Numbered from the stretch's first letter, positions 1-7,225 are shown. The stretch: DNA of 8,557 bases from an uncultured Clostridium sp. (GCA_900556695.1 USQA01000050.1:1-8557); one strand, 5' to 3'. The notes: a model not told the origin generated them from the letters alone. Translations and numbers: made by a program.

Positions 1-1547
1 TAAGTCATATTATTTGGATTTACATCTATTGATATTCTTGTATTTTTATTGTTTTCATCATAAAATTTTTCTAAACATTTATTTAATATCTTATTTAATT
101 CTTCATTCATTTTGCCTTTTATTATAATCCTCCATCTGTAGCGATTTTGAATTTTATCTATTGGTGATGGCATTGGTTTAAAAATTTTATACTCTTGTTC
201 TTCTGCAATATTTATTTTGTTGTTTATTTCTTCTTTTAAATAACTATAAACTTTGTCACTTGTTTTTATGATTTCTGTTTCAGATGTACTATTAAATCCA
301 ATTACTATTATATCGCAAAATGGTGGATATTTCAACTGTTTCCTTAATGCGATTTCTGTTTCATAAAACATATCATAATCTTGTTTTTTAGAACATTGAA
401 TGCTAAAGTCATCTGGATTATATGTTTGTATAATAACTTTTCCTGGTAATTTATCTCTTCCTGCTCTTCCTGCCACTTGCGTTAATATTTGAAAAGTTCT
501 TTCATTTGCTCTATAATCATCTATATTTAAAGAACTATCTGCTGCAATAACTCCTACTAATGTTACATTTGGAAAATGATGACCTTTTACTACCATTTGT
601 GTTCCTATAAGAATATCTATATTTTCGTCTCTGAATTTGTTTAATATTTGTTCATGTGAATTCTTTTTAGTTACTGTATCTACATCCATTCTAATTGTTC
701 TTGCATTTGGAAATTGTTTATGTATTTCTTGTTCAAGTTTTTGAGTTCCTGTTCCAAAATATCTGATTTTATCACTATGGCATTCTGGACATACTGTAAC
801 AAGTTTTTCTTCATATCCACAATAATGACATTTTAATTTTTTTTCATAGCTATGGTATGTTAAGCTTATGTTACAATTTTTACATTTAACTGTATATCCA
901 CAATCTCTACACATAATAAATGTAGAATATCCTCTTCTATTCAAAAATAATATTGTTTGTCTTTTTTGTTCTAAATTTTTTTCTATTTCTGAATACAAAT
1001 CGACACTTAGCATTGAACGATTTCCATTTGCTAGTTCTTGTTTCAAATCAACAATTTCTACGCTTGGCAATGATGAGCTATTAGCTCTTTTGGTTAGTTT
1101 TAAAAGTTCTATTTCTTCATTTTCATATGATTTATAATATGTATTAATGTCAGGTGTAGCACTTCCAAGTAGCAATGGGCATTTACTTTGTTTTGCTATA
1201 TATTTTGCAACTTCTTTTGCATTATATTTAGGGTTTGCTTCTGATTTATATGAACTATCATGTTCTTCATCTATAATAATTATTCCAATATCATTCATAG
1301 GAGCAAAAATAGCAGACCTAGCTCCTATTACTATTTTGGCTTCATTTTTTCTTATTCTTTCCCATTCATCATGTCTTTCTCCTACAGATAATTTACTATG
1401 TAAAACCGCTATTTCCTTTTTTCCAAATCTTGAAATAAACCTATCTATCATTTGTGGAGTAAGTGAGATTTCAGGGACTAATAATATAGCTGTTTTTCCT
1501 ATATTTAATACTTTTTGAATTAATTGTATATATATCTCTGTTTTTCC
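1..1547 (-). CDS. priA: PriA helicase and zinc-binding fragment (3' reading frame, partial)
   Basis: This frame continues PriA from the GKT of Walker A and stays open for 515 codons to position 3; the codon beginning at position 2 (TA-) is cut by the window edge. It encodes helicase lobe 1 (VPEISLTPQM, DEEH, GSATP), the eight-cysteine zinc-binding insertion encoded at about 783-914, and helicase lobe 2 with DYRANERTFQ and QVAGRAGR. The C-terminus ends in a SIDVNPNN motif typical of the PriA end. If translated separately, the first in-frame ATG would be at 1451, after the P-loop, and no good ribosome binding site is obvious there. It is best read as the second half of one broken gene. Confidence 0.8.
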
Positions 1548-2259
1548 GTGAACCTGTAATTCCATATAAAAGAAAGCTTTTATTTTCTTTTGATATAATT
1601 GCTTGTTCTACTTTTTTATATGCTTGTTCTTGTTCTTCAGTTAACTCTAGATTACTTGTTTTTGACATTTGTTTATATGCCAAAGGATCTCTATCTATCT
1701 TTTTATCTACTATTTCTAGATATCCATTTTTTATTAATGTATTTACAATTGCCCTTGAGCAATCTGTAAACATTTCTATTTCTGGTATTGTAGCACCTTC
1801 ATTGTCTTTAATAAAATTTAATATTTTCTTTTGTTTTTCTGATTTTATTTTCTTTGTTTCAATTTCAAATTCTATTTCTTCTATATCTTTTTTCAAAAAT
1901 ACGCAATTTATTTTTTTGTCTCGTATTCTTTTTTCTTTATCTTTATTTCTTGTTCCTGGTGTAAGCATTAATTTTATACAATCTGACACATTACAAAAAT
2001 ATCTTTTTGCCATCCATCTAGCTAAACAAATTTGATTTTCTGTTAAATTGTCTTCTAATTTGCTTATTTCTTTTATTTCATACTCTGATTTTTCTTTTAT
2101 ACCTACAACAAATCCTTCTTCTAGTTTTCCACCTTTTCCAAATGGTACTAGCACTTTGCTTCCCACTATTATTATATCTTCTAAGTTTTTAGGTATTTTA
2201 TAATCAAAAGTTCTATTTAATTTTTTTGCTGTTCTATTTATTATTACTTCTGCTACCAT
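1471..2259 (-). CDS. priA: PriA N-terminal fragment (5' reading frame before the frameshift)
   Basis: As written in the DNA, this 262-codon frame is what a ribosome starting at ATG 2259 would make. Residues 1-237 are authentic PriA: an N-terminal beta-rich DNA-binding region containing FDYKIP and VLVPFGKGGKLEEGFVVG, then a charged linker and winged-helix region around 135-200, then the approach to the P-loop (YGITGS). Residues 238-262 are out-of-frame read-through and are not PriA. The product would lack the whole helicase motor and zinc module. It starts about 50 nt downstream of the gmk terminator, so it probably has its own weak promoter or depends on read-through. Confidence 0.75.
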   Translation of the reverse strand: MVAEVIINRTAKKLNRTFDYKIPKNLEDIIIVGSKVLVPFGKGGKLEEGFVVGIKEKSEYEIKEISKLEDNLTENQICLARWMAKRYFCNVSDCIKLMLTPGTRNKDKEKRIRDKKINCVFLKKDIEEIEFEIETKKIKSEKQKKILNFIKDNEGATIPEIEMFTDCSRAIVNTLIKNGYLEIVDKKIDRDPLAYKQMSKTSNLELTEEQEQAYKKVEQAIISKENKSFLLYGITGSRKNRDIYTINSKSIKYRKNSYIISP

Positions 2260-2304
2260 TTTTTCTCCTATATAAATATCTTTGATTTATAGTATATCAA
2301 AAAT

Positions 2305-2339
2305 TATAAAAAAATGCCACAACTATTTTTGTGACATTT
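2305..2339 (-). terminator. Rho-independent terminator of the rsmE-gmk operon
   Basis: On the minus strand AAATGTCACAA pairs with TTGTGGCATTT: 11 pairs with one G-T wobble, arms at 2329-2339 and 2312-2322. The six-base loop contains the gmk stop codon (TAG, 2323-2325), and a run of seven T follows. The terminator separates the operon from priA. Confidence 0.85.
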
Positions 2340-2898
2340 CTAATTTTCTTTCATCTTCTATTATTGTTTGAATTATATCAACTGTTTTTTCAAAATCATC
2401 ATTTTTTATAACATAATCGTATAATTTAATTTTAGATTCTTCATACTCTAATCTTCCAAGTCTTAGTTCTAATTGTTCTTCTGATAAGTTATCTCCTCTT
2501 GCAATTAATCTTCTTCTTAATTCATCTTTTTCAACTTTTAAAAATATAGTTACTAATTTTGTTTCATCCTTTAATAATTTTATTAAATTCTCTGTTCCAT
2601 TTACCTCTATATCTTTTACTATTATTTTTCCACTTTCAATTTTTTCATTCATTAATTTTTTTGATGTTCCATAATAATTGTCATGGTGTAAATCATATTC
2701 ATAAAATTCATTATTTCCTATTTTTTCTTCAAATTCCATTTTTGTTATAAAATGATATTGAACACCTTCTTCTTCTCCTTCACGTGGATTTCTAGATGTA
2801 AAAGATGGAAGAGATATTACATCTTCCATTCTTTTTATTAATTCTTTTTTTATTGTATCTTTTCCTGCACCTGAAACTCCAGATAATATTACTAACAT
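2323..2898 (-). CDS. gmk: Guanylate kinase
   Basis: Guanylate kinase phosphorylates GMP to GDP with ATP in the cytoplasm, feeding GTP and (p)ppGpp pools. The 191-residue protein has the P-loop GVSGAGKDT at 7-15, the GMP-binding segment SRNPREGEEEG near 35-45 with Y48, YYGTS at 75-79, and the lid region with ARG at 133-135 and R146/R149. Length is close to the usual 190-210, with a short N-terminus that begins directly at strand 1. The P-loop has Asp where many members have Gly, Ser or Thr (GKDT rather than GKGT), and the GMP segment has SRN for the common TTR; both look like lineage variants. The ATG overlaps the rpoZ stop by 7 nt (ATGTTAG), so the two are probably translationally coupled. 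GGGAAGG inside the rpoZ end serves as ribosome binding site. Confidence 0.96.
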   Translation of the reverse strand: MLVILSGVSGAGKDTIKKELIKRMEDVISLPSFTSRNPREGEEEGVQYHFITKMEFEEKIGNNEFYEYDLHHDNYYGTSKKLMNEKIESGKIIVKDIEVNGTENLIKLLKDETKLVTIFLKVEKDELRRRLIARGDNLSEEQLELRLGRLEYEESKIKLYDYVIKNDDFEKTVDIIQTIIEDERKLEMSQK

Positions 2899-3080
2899 AT
2901 TGTTACCTTCCCTTCTGCAATTTCATTTGCAGCTAAAGTAACTGGTGAATCTTCCTTAACACTAGTTTTGGGTTCAGCACCATTAGCTATTTGTCTAGCA
3001 CGTTTTGCTGTTGCAATTACTAATTCATATCTATTTTTTGCTTTTGTTAATAATTCTGTAACACTTGGGTTTACCATCAT
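2892..3080 (-). CDS. rpoZ: RNA polymerase omega subunit
   Basis: Omega is the small subunit that helps assemble and stabilise RNA polymerase by binding beta'. The 62-residue product carries the family signature NRYELVIATAKRARQI at 16-31 and an acidic-to-hydrophobic C-terminal part (VTLAANEIAEGKV). Length is at the short end for Firmicutes (about 60-75). Two ATGs stand in tandem; I chose the first, at 3080, because AAGGAG lies nine bases upstream, though the second, at 3077, is nearly as good. It sits between remA and gmk, the standard clostridial arrangement, and overlaps gmk by 7 nt. Confidence 0.95.
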   Translation of the reverse strand: MMVNPSVTELLTKAKNRYELVIATAKRARQIANGAEPKTSVKEDSPVTLAANEIAEGKVTIC

Positions 3081-3105
3081 TTCAAATCACTCCTTTTTAA
3101 CTTTA

Positions 3106-3363
3106 TTATTCTTTTTCATCTTGTGAAATCGTTTTATCAATTCTTCCTCCAACAGTTTCTGGTTGAACTGCTGATAATATCATATGTCCTGAATCCATAA
3201 CCAATACCGCTCTTGTTCTTCTTCCACATGTAGCATCTACTGCTGTTTTATTATCTTTTGCTTCTTGTATCATTCTTTTTATAGGTGCTGATTCAGGGCT
3301 AACAATAGCTACAATTCTTTCAGCAGAAATAATATTTCCAAATCCTATATTTACTAATTGCAT
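3106..3363 (-). CDS. remA: RemA-like extracellular matrix regulator (DUF370)
   Basis: RemA proteins are small DNA-binding regulators; in Bacillus subtilis RemA activates biofilm matrix operons. The protein contains the conserved blocks LVNIGFGN, ERIVAIVSPESAPIKRMI, DATCGRRTRAVLVMDS and ILSAVQPET, spanning nearly its whole length. I chose ATG 3363 (85 residues) because the AAGGGA Shine-Dalgarno is about ten bases upstream of it, while the upstream in-frame ATG at 3372 (88 residues) abuts that site with almost no spacer. It lies 15 nt downstream of yicC and 25 nt upstream of rpoZ. In clostridia this gene is almost always between yicC and rpoZ or gmk, so the DNA targets here need not be matrix genes. 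Family assignment is firm; the regulon is unknown. Confidence 0.93.
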   Translation of the reverse strand: MQLVNIGFGNIISAERIVAIVSPESAPIKRMIQEAKDNKTAVDATCGRRTRAVLVMDSGHMILSAVQPETVGGRIDKTISQDEKE

Positions 3364-3378
3364 TAAAATCATTCCCTT

Positions 3379-4254
3379 CTATTCTATATTTTGTACTTGT
3401 TCTCTTATGTTTTCTATTTCTGTCTTAATGTCAATTACTCCATTTGTAATTTCTAAATTATTTGCTTTAGATCCTATTGTATTTGTTTCTCTGTTCATCT
3501 CTTGAATTATGAAATCTAATTTCTTTCCTACAGCATCATCAGAATTGATTAATTCTTTAAATTGTGATATATGACTTTTTAATCTGGTAACTTCCTCTTC
3601 TATTGAGCACTTATCAGCATATATTACAACTTCTTGTGCCAATCTTGATTCATCAATTTCTTGATTTTTTAAAATTTCTTTTATTCTATTCTCTAATTTT
3701 ACTACATATTCTTCAATAAGTCCAGTAGATAGTTCAGATATTTTTTCAATTTTTTGATTTGTTTTTTCTATTCTTTTTAATAAATCTTCAGCCATTTTAG
3801 AACCTTCTACTTGTCTCATTTGAACTAATTTATCTGTTGCAATTGTTGTTGCCTCTATTAATTCTTTTTTTATTTGCTCATCATCTTGAGTATTTTGAAT
3901 ACTTAAAACATCTGGATATTTAGAAATTTCTGTTACTTCTATATTTGCCAAAATATTTTCTTCTTCTGCTAATTGTTTTAGTTGATTAATATACATTTTA
4001 GCAATTTCATTATTTATTTTTATCTCTTTTCCTTCTGTTGAAGAATTTTCAAATGTAATAAATACATCTATTTTTCCTCTTTTAACTTTTGATGAAATTA
4101 CTTTTTTTACATCTTCTTCTAAATAGCTTAATACTCTTGGCATTTTTACTGATATATCTAAATATCTATGATTTACACTTTTGATTTCAACTTGATAATT
4201 TCTTAAATTTTCAGATATGTTACCTTTTCCATATCCAGTCATACTTTTAATCAT
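3379..4254 (-). CDS. yicC: YicC family endoribonuclease
   Basis: YicC family proteins are endoribonucleases; the E. coli member takes part in small-RNA turnover. The 291-residue protein has the invariant start MIKSMTGYGKG and the N-terminal domain with VNHRYLDISVKMPR. A coiled, charged middle follows (about 95-200). The C-terminal DUF1732 part has ESRLAQEVVIYADKCSIEEE and VGKKLDFIIQEMNRETNTIG, then SKANNLEI. Length is typical (about 290). The start at 4254 has GAGG nine bases upstream and overlaps the end of the preceding membrane-protein gene by 8 nt, suggesting coupled translation. Confidence 0.95.
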   Translation of the reverse strand: MIKSMTGYGKGNISENLRNYQVEIKSVNHRYLDISVKMPRVLSYLEEDVKKVISSKVKRGKIDVFITFENSSTEGKEIKINNEIAKMYINQLKQLAEEENILANIEVTEISKYPDVLSIQNTQDDEQIKKELIEATTIATDKLVQMRQVEGSKMAEDLLKRIEKTNQKIEKISELSTGLIEEYVVKLENRIKEILKNQEIDESRLAQEVVIYADKCSIEEEVTRLKSHISQFKELINSDDAVGKKLDFIIQEMNRETNTIGSKANNLEITNGVIDIKTEIENIREQVQNIE

Positions 4255-4801
4255 TTATTTTTACCTCTTTTTTAGATTTATTATTTCTTTTTTTAGCTTC
4301 CTTTACTATAGGCTTATCTTCTTTTACTATATCAGAAATATCACTTAAACTTTCTAAATATTTTCTTCTTTCTTTTGTATAAATTATAATACATTTTAAT
4401 ACATAATATGTTGAAAAAATATAAGAAAATGTTAAAACATAAAATCTAAAATTATACTTCATTAATGTTGATATATGTGTAGCCGACAATGTAAAAAATG
4501 ATATAACCAATAATTCTATTCCTGTAATAGCAATTGTTCCACTATCTTTTTTATATGCCACTTCTAAAGCAATTAATCCAGCTATTAAAAATATTCCTGC
4601 AAAACTTTCTATACACTGAGTTAAAATTTTAGTTTCTACATTAACATATGCCAAATTTAATATTACAAAATAAATCATAATCCCTATTGCTTTTAGCAGA
4701 TTTATGAATAATTTTTTCATAATTTCCTGAGAAACTTCTTTTGGAATTCTTTTTTGTTCTTGTATTTTATCTTCCATTTCTTCTATTGCTCTTTTGTTCA
4801 T
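4247..4801 (-). CDS. Unknown four-helix membrane protein in the rsmE-yicC operon
   Basis: I do not recognise a family. The 184-residue product has a charged N-terminal cytoplasmic-looking stretch (1-30), four hydrophobic segments at about 33-52, 62-82, 89-110 and 118-141, and a lysine-rich tail (about 143-184). The pattern suggests an inner-membrane protein with both ends inside. There is no signal peptide and no catalytic motif I can see. The ribosome binding site is a perfect AGGAGG five bases before ATG 4801. It lies 9 nt after rsmE and overlaps yicC by 8 nt, so it is co-expressed with rRNA modification and RNA-turnover genes. That placement is reproducible evidence of a real gene but does not define its role. 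Confidence 0.85.
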   Translation of the reverse strand: MNKRAIEEMEDKIQEQKRIPKEVSQEIMKKLFINLLKAIGIMIYFVILNLAYVNVETKILTQCIESFAGIFLIAGLIALEVAYKKDSGTIAITGIELLVISFFTLSATHISTLMKYNFRFYVLTFSYIFSTYYVLKCIIIYTKERRKYLESLSDISDIVKEDKPIVKEAKKRNNKSKKEVKIND

Positions 4802-4810
4802 TTTTTCCTC

Positions 4811-5560
4811 CTATTTTTCCAATTCGTACATAATTATGCTTAAAACACTTAATGCAACTGTTTCTGTTCTCAAAATTCTATTTCCTAATGTAATTATTTT
4901 AGCTCCATTTTCTTCAAACATTTCAATTTCTTCTGGTGCAATTCCTCCTTCTGGGCCAATAATAACAGCTACTTTTATTTCTTCTTTGTCTAATTTTTTT
5001 AAATTCTTTAATTCTTTTTTTAAGGTGTTTTCTTTCTCATTCTCATATGCAATTAATACTATATCATATTCATTGCATAAATTACAAACCTCTTTTACAT
5101 TTACTATATTATTTATTTTTGGAATTATATTTCTCCCACATTGTTTTGCTGCTACTTCAGATATTTTTTGCCATCTTTGAATTTTTTTTAACTTATCTTT
5201 TTCATTTAATTTTACAACACATCTTTTCATTTCTGTTGGATATATCTCATATACTCCCAATTCTACTGATTTTTGTATTACTAATTCCAGTTTATCAGCT
5301 TTTGAAAGTCCTTGAAATATTGTAACTTTTACATTTGACTCTGTATTATTTTCTAATTTTTCTATTATATTACAATCAATACTTTTCTCTTCAATTTTAT
5401 CAATTTCACATAAATAATCTTGTTCTTTAGAAATATCACATATTGTTATTTTATCTCCACTTTTTTGCCTTAATACATTTTTTATGTGATTTACATCATT
5501 ACCTATTATTGTTATTTTGTTATTATTAATTTGATTTTCTGCTACAAAAAATTTTGGCAT
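4811..5560 (-). CDS. rsmE: 16S rRNA (uracil-1498-N3)-methyltransferase RsmE
   Basis: RsmE methylates N3 of U1498 in 16S rRNA using S-adenosylmethionine, acting on the assembled 30S subunit. The 249-residue protein has an N-terminal PUA-like RNA-binding domain (about 1-70, with HIKNVLRQKSGD at 25-36) and a C-terminal SPOUT knotted domain. Visible SPOUT motifs are QKSVELGV (96-103), AAKQCGR (137-143), IIGPEGG (200-206) and the knot motif LGNRILRTETVAL (225-237). Length is typical (about 245). ATG 5560 has AAGGAG six bases upstream. It is the first gene of the operon, behind a near-perfect promoter. The usual partner prmA is not immediately upstream here. Confidence 0.95.
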   Translation of the reverse strand: MPKFFVAENQINNNKITIIGNDVNHIKNVLRQKSGDKITICDISKEQDYLCEIDKIEEKSIDCNIIEKLENNTESNVKVTIFQGLSKADKLELVIQKSVELGVYEIYPTEMKRCVVKLNEKDKLKKIQRWQKISEVAAKQCGRNIIPKINNIVNVKEVCNLCNEYDIVLIAYENEKENTLKKELKNLKKLDKEEIKVAVIIGPEGGIAPEEIEMFEENGAKIITLGNRILRTETVALSVLSIIMYELEK

Positions 5561-5586
5561 AATTTTCTCCTTTTCTTATGTATATT

Positions 5587-5615
5587 ATTATATGATTTTT
5601 CTTCCTTTTTTTCAA
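5587..5615 (-). promoter_or_regulatory. Sigma-A type promoter of the rsmE-gmk operon
   Basis: TTGAAA (5610-5615) and TATAAT (5587-5592) are separated by exactly 17 bases on the minus strand. The predicted start near 5580 gives a leader of about 20 nt, just long enough to hold the rsmE ribosome binding site. Confidence 0.85.
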
Positions 5616-5660
5616 GCAATTTATAATAAAAGTTATAGAATAAAACTAAACTTTATTTGC

Positions 5661-5777
5661 TCTCTACTCATAGTAAACTAATATTTTTCATTAAAACTTT
5701 CGAGGTTTCATGGGTTATCCGTAAGCTAGCGCTACTCAAGCTTTTAATTCAAAATATTACTTTACTATGAATAGAGA
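5661..5777. repeat. 117-bp element with 27-bp imperfect inverted terminal repeats and GC-richer core
   Basis: The arms 5661-5687 and 5751-5777 pair at 25 of 27 positions (mismatches at 5667/5771 and 5678/5760). Pairing resumes inward at 5690-5696 with 5742-5748 (ATTAAAA/TTTTAAT), then as CTT/AAG and GAG/CTC. The enclosed core (about 5702-5740) is roughly half GC, unlike everything around it, and contains the palindromes GCTAGC and TAGCGCTA. There is no reading frame of note, no flanking target duplication I can see, and no clear promoter. Together with the flanking rbr terminator and rsmE promoter it accounts for the gene-free stretch 5561-5932. It could be a miniature inverted-repeat transposable element, a structured RNA, or a dispersed chromosomal palindrome. 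Confidence 0.7.
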
Positions 5778-5825
5778 ATATCTTAAATCAGCTTGAATTG
5801 TCTTAATTTAGAACTCACCTATAAT

Positions 5826-5866
5826 AAAAAAGTCGAAGTATATTTTTTATATACTTCAACTTTTTT
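5826..5866 (-). terminator. Bidirectional-looking terminator after rubrerythrin
   Basis: Arms 5826-5843 and 5849-5866 pair perfectly except one C/A mismatch (5834/5858) around a five-base loop, with A6 and T6 at the outer ends. It lies 67 nt after the rbr stop. The A/T symmetry would let it work on either strand; only the minus strand has a gene feeding it. Confidence 0.85.
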
Positions 5867-5932
5867 AGACTTATTCAAAATTAAAATTTACATTTTAATT
5901 TTCTAAAATATATATTTAATAAAACCTTCTTA

Positions 5933-6472
5933 TTAATAATTTTCTGCTTTTATTTCAAAATATGCTTTTGGATGGCTACAAACTGGGCAAATTTCTGGAG
6001 CTTGTTTTCCAATTACAATATGTCCACAATTTCTACATTTCCATATTTTATCTCCATCACGGCTAAATACTAATCCATCTTCTACATTTTCTAATAATTT
6101 TTTATATCTTGCCTCATGTTCTTTTTCAATTTTTCCAACTTCTTCAAAAAGATATGCAATATGATCAAAACCTTCTTCTTTAGCTTCTTTTGCCATTCTA
6201 TCATACATATCTGTCCACTCATAGTTTTCACCTTCTGCTGCAGCTTTTAAATTTTCTGTTGTTGTCTTTATTGCTCCACCTTGTAATAATTTAAACCACA
6301 TTTTTGCATGTTCTTTTTCATTATCAGCTGTTTCTTGGAAGATAGCAGCAATTTGTTCATATCCTTCTTTTTTAGCTTTGCTTGCAAAATATGTATATTT
6401 ATTTCTTGCTTGTGATTCACCAGCAAATGCCTCCATTAAATTTTTTTCTGTTTTTGTTCCTTTTAATTCCAT
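5933..6472 (-). CDS. rbr: Rubrerythrin
   Basis: Rubrerythrin is a cytoplasmic non-haem iron peroxidase that reduces hydrogen peroxide in anaerobes. The 179-residue protein has a ferritin-like di-iron four-helix domain (about 1-135) and a C-terminal rubredoxin domain. Probable di-iron ligands are E19, E52 with H55 (ExxH), E82 and E85 (ExxE), and E116 with H119 (ExxH). The rubredoxin iron is held by C146, C149, C162 and C165 (CRNC, CPVC). Length is normal. I chose ATG 6472 because AGGAGG lies seven bases upstream; an in-frame ATG at 6496 lies upstream of that site and would add eight residues not typical of the family. It is a single-gene transcript with its own promoter and terminator. Confidence 0.96.
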   Translation of the reverse strand: MELKGTKTEKNLMEAFAGESQARNKYTYFASKAKKEGYEQIAAIFQETADNEKEHAKMWFKLLQGGAIKTTTENLKAAAEGENYEWTDMYDRMAKEAKEEGFDHIAYLFEEVGKIEKEHEARYKKLLENVEDGLVFSRDGDKIWKCRNCGHIVIGKQAPEICPVCSHPKAYFEIKAENY

Positions 6473-6492
6473 TATAATTCCTCCTTTATATA

Positions 6493-6518
6493 ACAATTAG
6501 TATATATAAACTAATTGT
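6493..6518 (-). promoter_or_regulatory. Inverted repeat in the rubrerythrin leader
   Basis: ACAATTAGT and ACTAATTGT form a perfect 9-bp inverted repeat around an 8-base AT spacer, ending about 8 nt before the rbr Shine-Dalgarno. In RNA it would be a hairpin next to the ribosome binding site; in DNA it could be an operator. It does not match the PerR box consensus I know. Confidence 0.5.
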
Positions 6519-6573
6519 ATTTTTCATTTTATACTATTTTTACAAAACTTATAAAAGTTGTATTGTAGTTCAT

Positions 6574-6602
6574 ATTTTATATCTCTTTATGTTTTTTGTC
6601 AA
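6574..6602 (-). promoter_or_regulatory. Sigma-A type promoter of rubrerythrin
   Basis: TTGACA (6597-6602, full consensus) and TAAAAT (6574-6579, five of six) are 17 bases apart on the minus strand. The predicted start near 6567 leaves a leader of about 95 nt, long for a single small gene. Confidence 0.75.
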
Positions 6603-6613
6603 TATAAATATAT

Positions 6614-6644
6614 AAAAGAAGATGCCATTATGGCATCTTCTTTT
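6614..6644 (-). terminator. Terminator of the two-helix membrane protein gene
   Basis: Arms 6614-6626 and 6632-6644 are a perfect 13-bp inverted repeat around ATTAT. The hairpin starts inside the stop codon of the upstream gene (TAA, 6643-6645). The following T run is interrupted, so strength on the minus strand is less sure than the hairpin itself. Confidence 0.8.
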
Positions 6645-7095
6645 AATTTTCTATAATTATCTTTTTAGCTTTCTCAATAAGCTCTATAAACTTTTCCTTC
6701 TGGAGCTTATATAAATCTTCTGGTATGATTTTTTTATACCTTTTATTTGATAAATAATTTTCAGAATCTAATATGATTTTATTACCTATCATTCTTATCT
6801 GACTATTATATTCAAATACTTTATCCTCTAAAACTTCCATATCATTAGAAGATGTTATTTGGGCTTTTAATTTTTCTTTTCTTATTTCTTCTAAATAATT
6901 ATAAGATGCTTTTACTTCATCATAGTCAAATCGAAGATCCATCACCGTAATAAATACCACCGATAAATAAAGCAATGGTAATATTATCAGCAATAATATT
7001 GTCAATATTAACAATTCATTCCTTAAGCCCAAAGCCGAACCACAGAAGAAAACAATAAAGATAATTACACAATTTCTTAACTGCCGCATTCCCAT
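6643..7095 (-). CDS. Unknown small membrane protein with two helices and a charged C-terminal helix region
   Basis: I do not recognise a family. Read from ATG 7095 the product has 150 residues: hydrophobic segments at about 7-24 and 28-52 with a very short turn (GLRNE), then a charged, probably helical or coiled-coil cytoplasmic part (about 53-150). I chose this start because GGAGG lies five bases upstream and a near-consensus promoter at 7197-7225 would begin transcription near 7190. The frame stays open to ATG 7206 (187 residues), but that ATG lies between the promoter elements and has no close ribosome binding site. The two-helix plus soluble-helix layout resembles SLATT-type effectors in outline only; I see no diagnostic motif. 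It is last in the accessory block and has its own terminator. Confidence 0.7.
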   Translation of the reverse strand: MGMRQLRNCVIIFIVFFCGSALGLRNELLILTILLLIILPLLYLSVVFITVMDLRFDYDEVKASYNYLEEIRKEKLKAQITSSNDMEVLEDKVFEYNSQIRMIGNKIILDSENYLSNKRYKKIIPEDLYKLQKEKFIELIEKAKKIIIEN

Positions 7096-7196
7096 AAGTA
7101 CCTCCATTCTTTGCCAAATCAACAGTTTCTTTTTGTTTGATTTATATACTTCATTTTTTATATACAAATCTTTTTCTGTATTATGTAACTTATTCA

Positions 7197-7225
7197 AGTA
7201 TAACATATATTAAATCTTATTTCAA
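7197..7225 (-). promoter_or_regulatory. Promoter upstream of the two-helix membrane protein gene
   Basis: TTGAAA (7220-7225) and TATACT (7197-7202) are 17 bases apart on the minus strand. The predicted start near 7190 leaves a leader of about 95 nt to ATG 7095 and places ATG 7206 outside the transcript. Confidence 0.65.

Larger units (their letters stand above)
1..2259 (-). pseudogene. priA: Primosomal helicase PriA, frameshifted in Walker A, 3' end at window edge
   Basis: PriA is the 3'-to-5' DNA helicase that rebuilds stalled replication forks and loads the replicative helicase. The reading frame from ATG 2259 (GGAG five bases upstream) gives the N-terminal 3'-end-binding domain (about residues 1-105) and winged-helix part, then loses frame after S237 at position 1548. 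Dropping one base there restores GSGKT (residues 236-240) and an open frame to position 3. The repaired protein shows DEEH (330-333), a GSATP motif, eight zinc cysteines (C450, C453, C459, C462, C477, C480, C490, C493), GTQM..KGHHF (552-562) and QVAGRAGR (594-601). Its 752 residues match the family length, and position 2 probably begins the stop codon. The extra base lies outside the neighbouring A5 run. It is either a sequence error or a real inactivating mutation. Identity is certain; functional status is open. Confidence 0.9.

Noticed and set aside
868..1518. Plus-strand open frames opposite priA
   Set aside because: They are mirror frames of the PriA helicase region, which has strong family motifs on the minus strand; the predicted products are low-complexity hydrophobic strings with no ribosome binding sites.
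1535..1556. Programmed ribosomal frameshifting in priA
   Set aside because: A +1 shift is required, there is no stop codon or known slippery site at the shift point, and recoding of PriA is not an established phenomenon; sequence error or mutation is simpler.
2260..2300. Dedicated priA promoter
   Set aside because: TATAAT-like strings are present but none has a properly spaced -35 box; not distinguishable from background AT richness.
4794..5325. Plus-strand open frames opposite rsmE
   Set aside because: They are antisense shadows of RsmE, which is certain on the minus strand.
5661..5777. tRNA or T-box leader in the rbr-rsmE gap
   Set aside because: No tRNA cloverleaf with a T-loop GTTC-type motif and no T-box consensus was seen; the element also lies upstream of the rsmE promoter, so it is not in the rsmE leader.
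6473..6496. Upstream ATG 6496 as rubrerythrin start
   Set aside because: The AGGAGG ribosome binding site lies between it and ATG 6472, so the shorter start is better supported.
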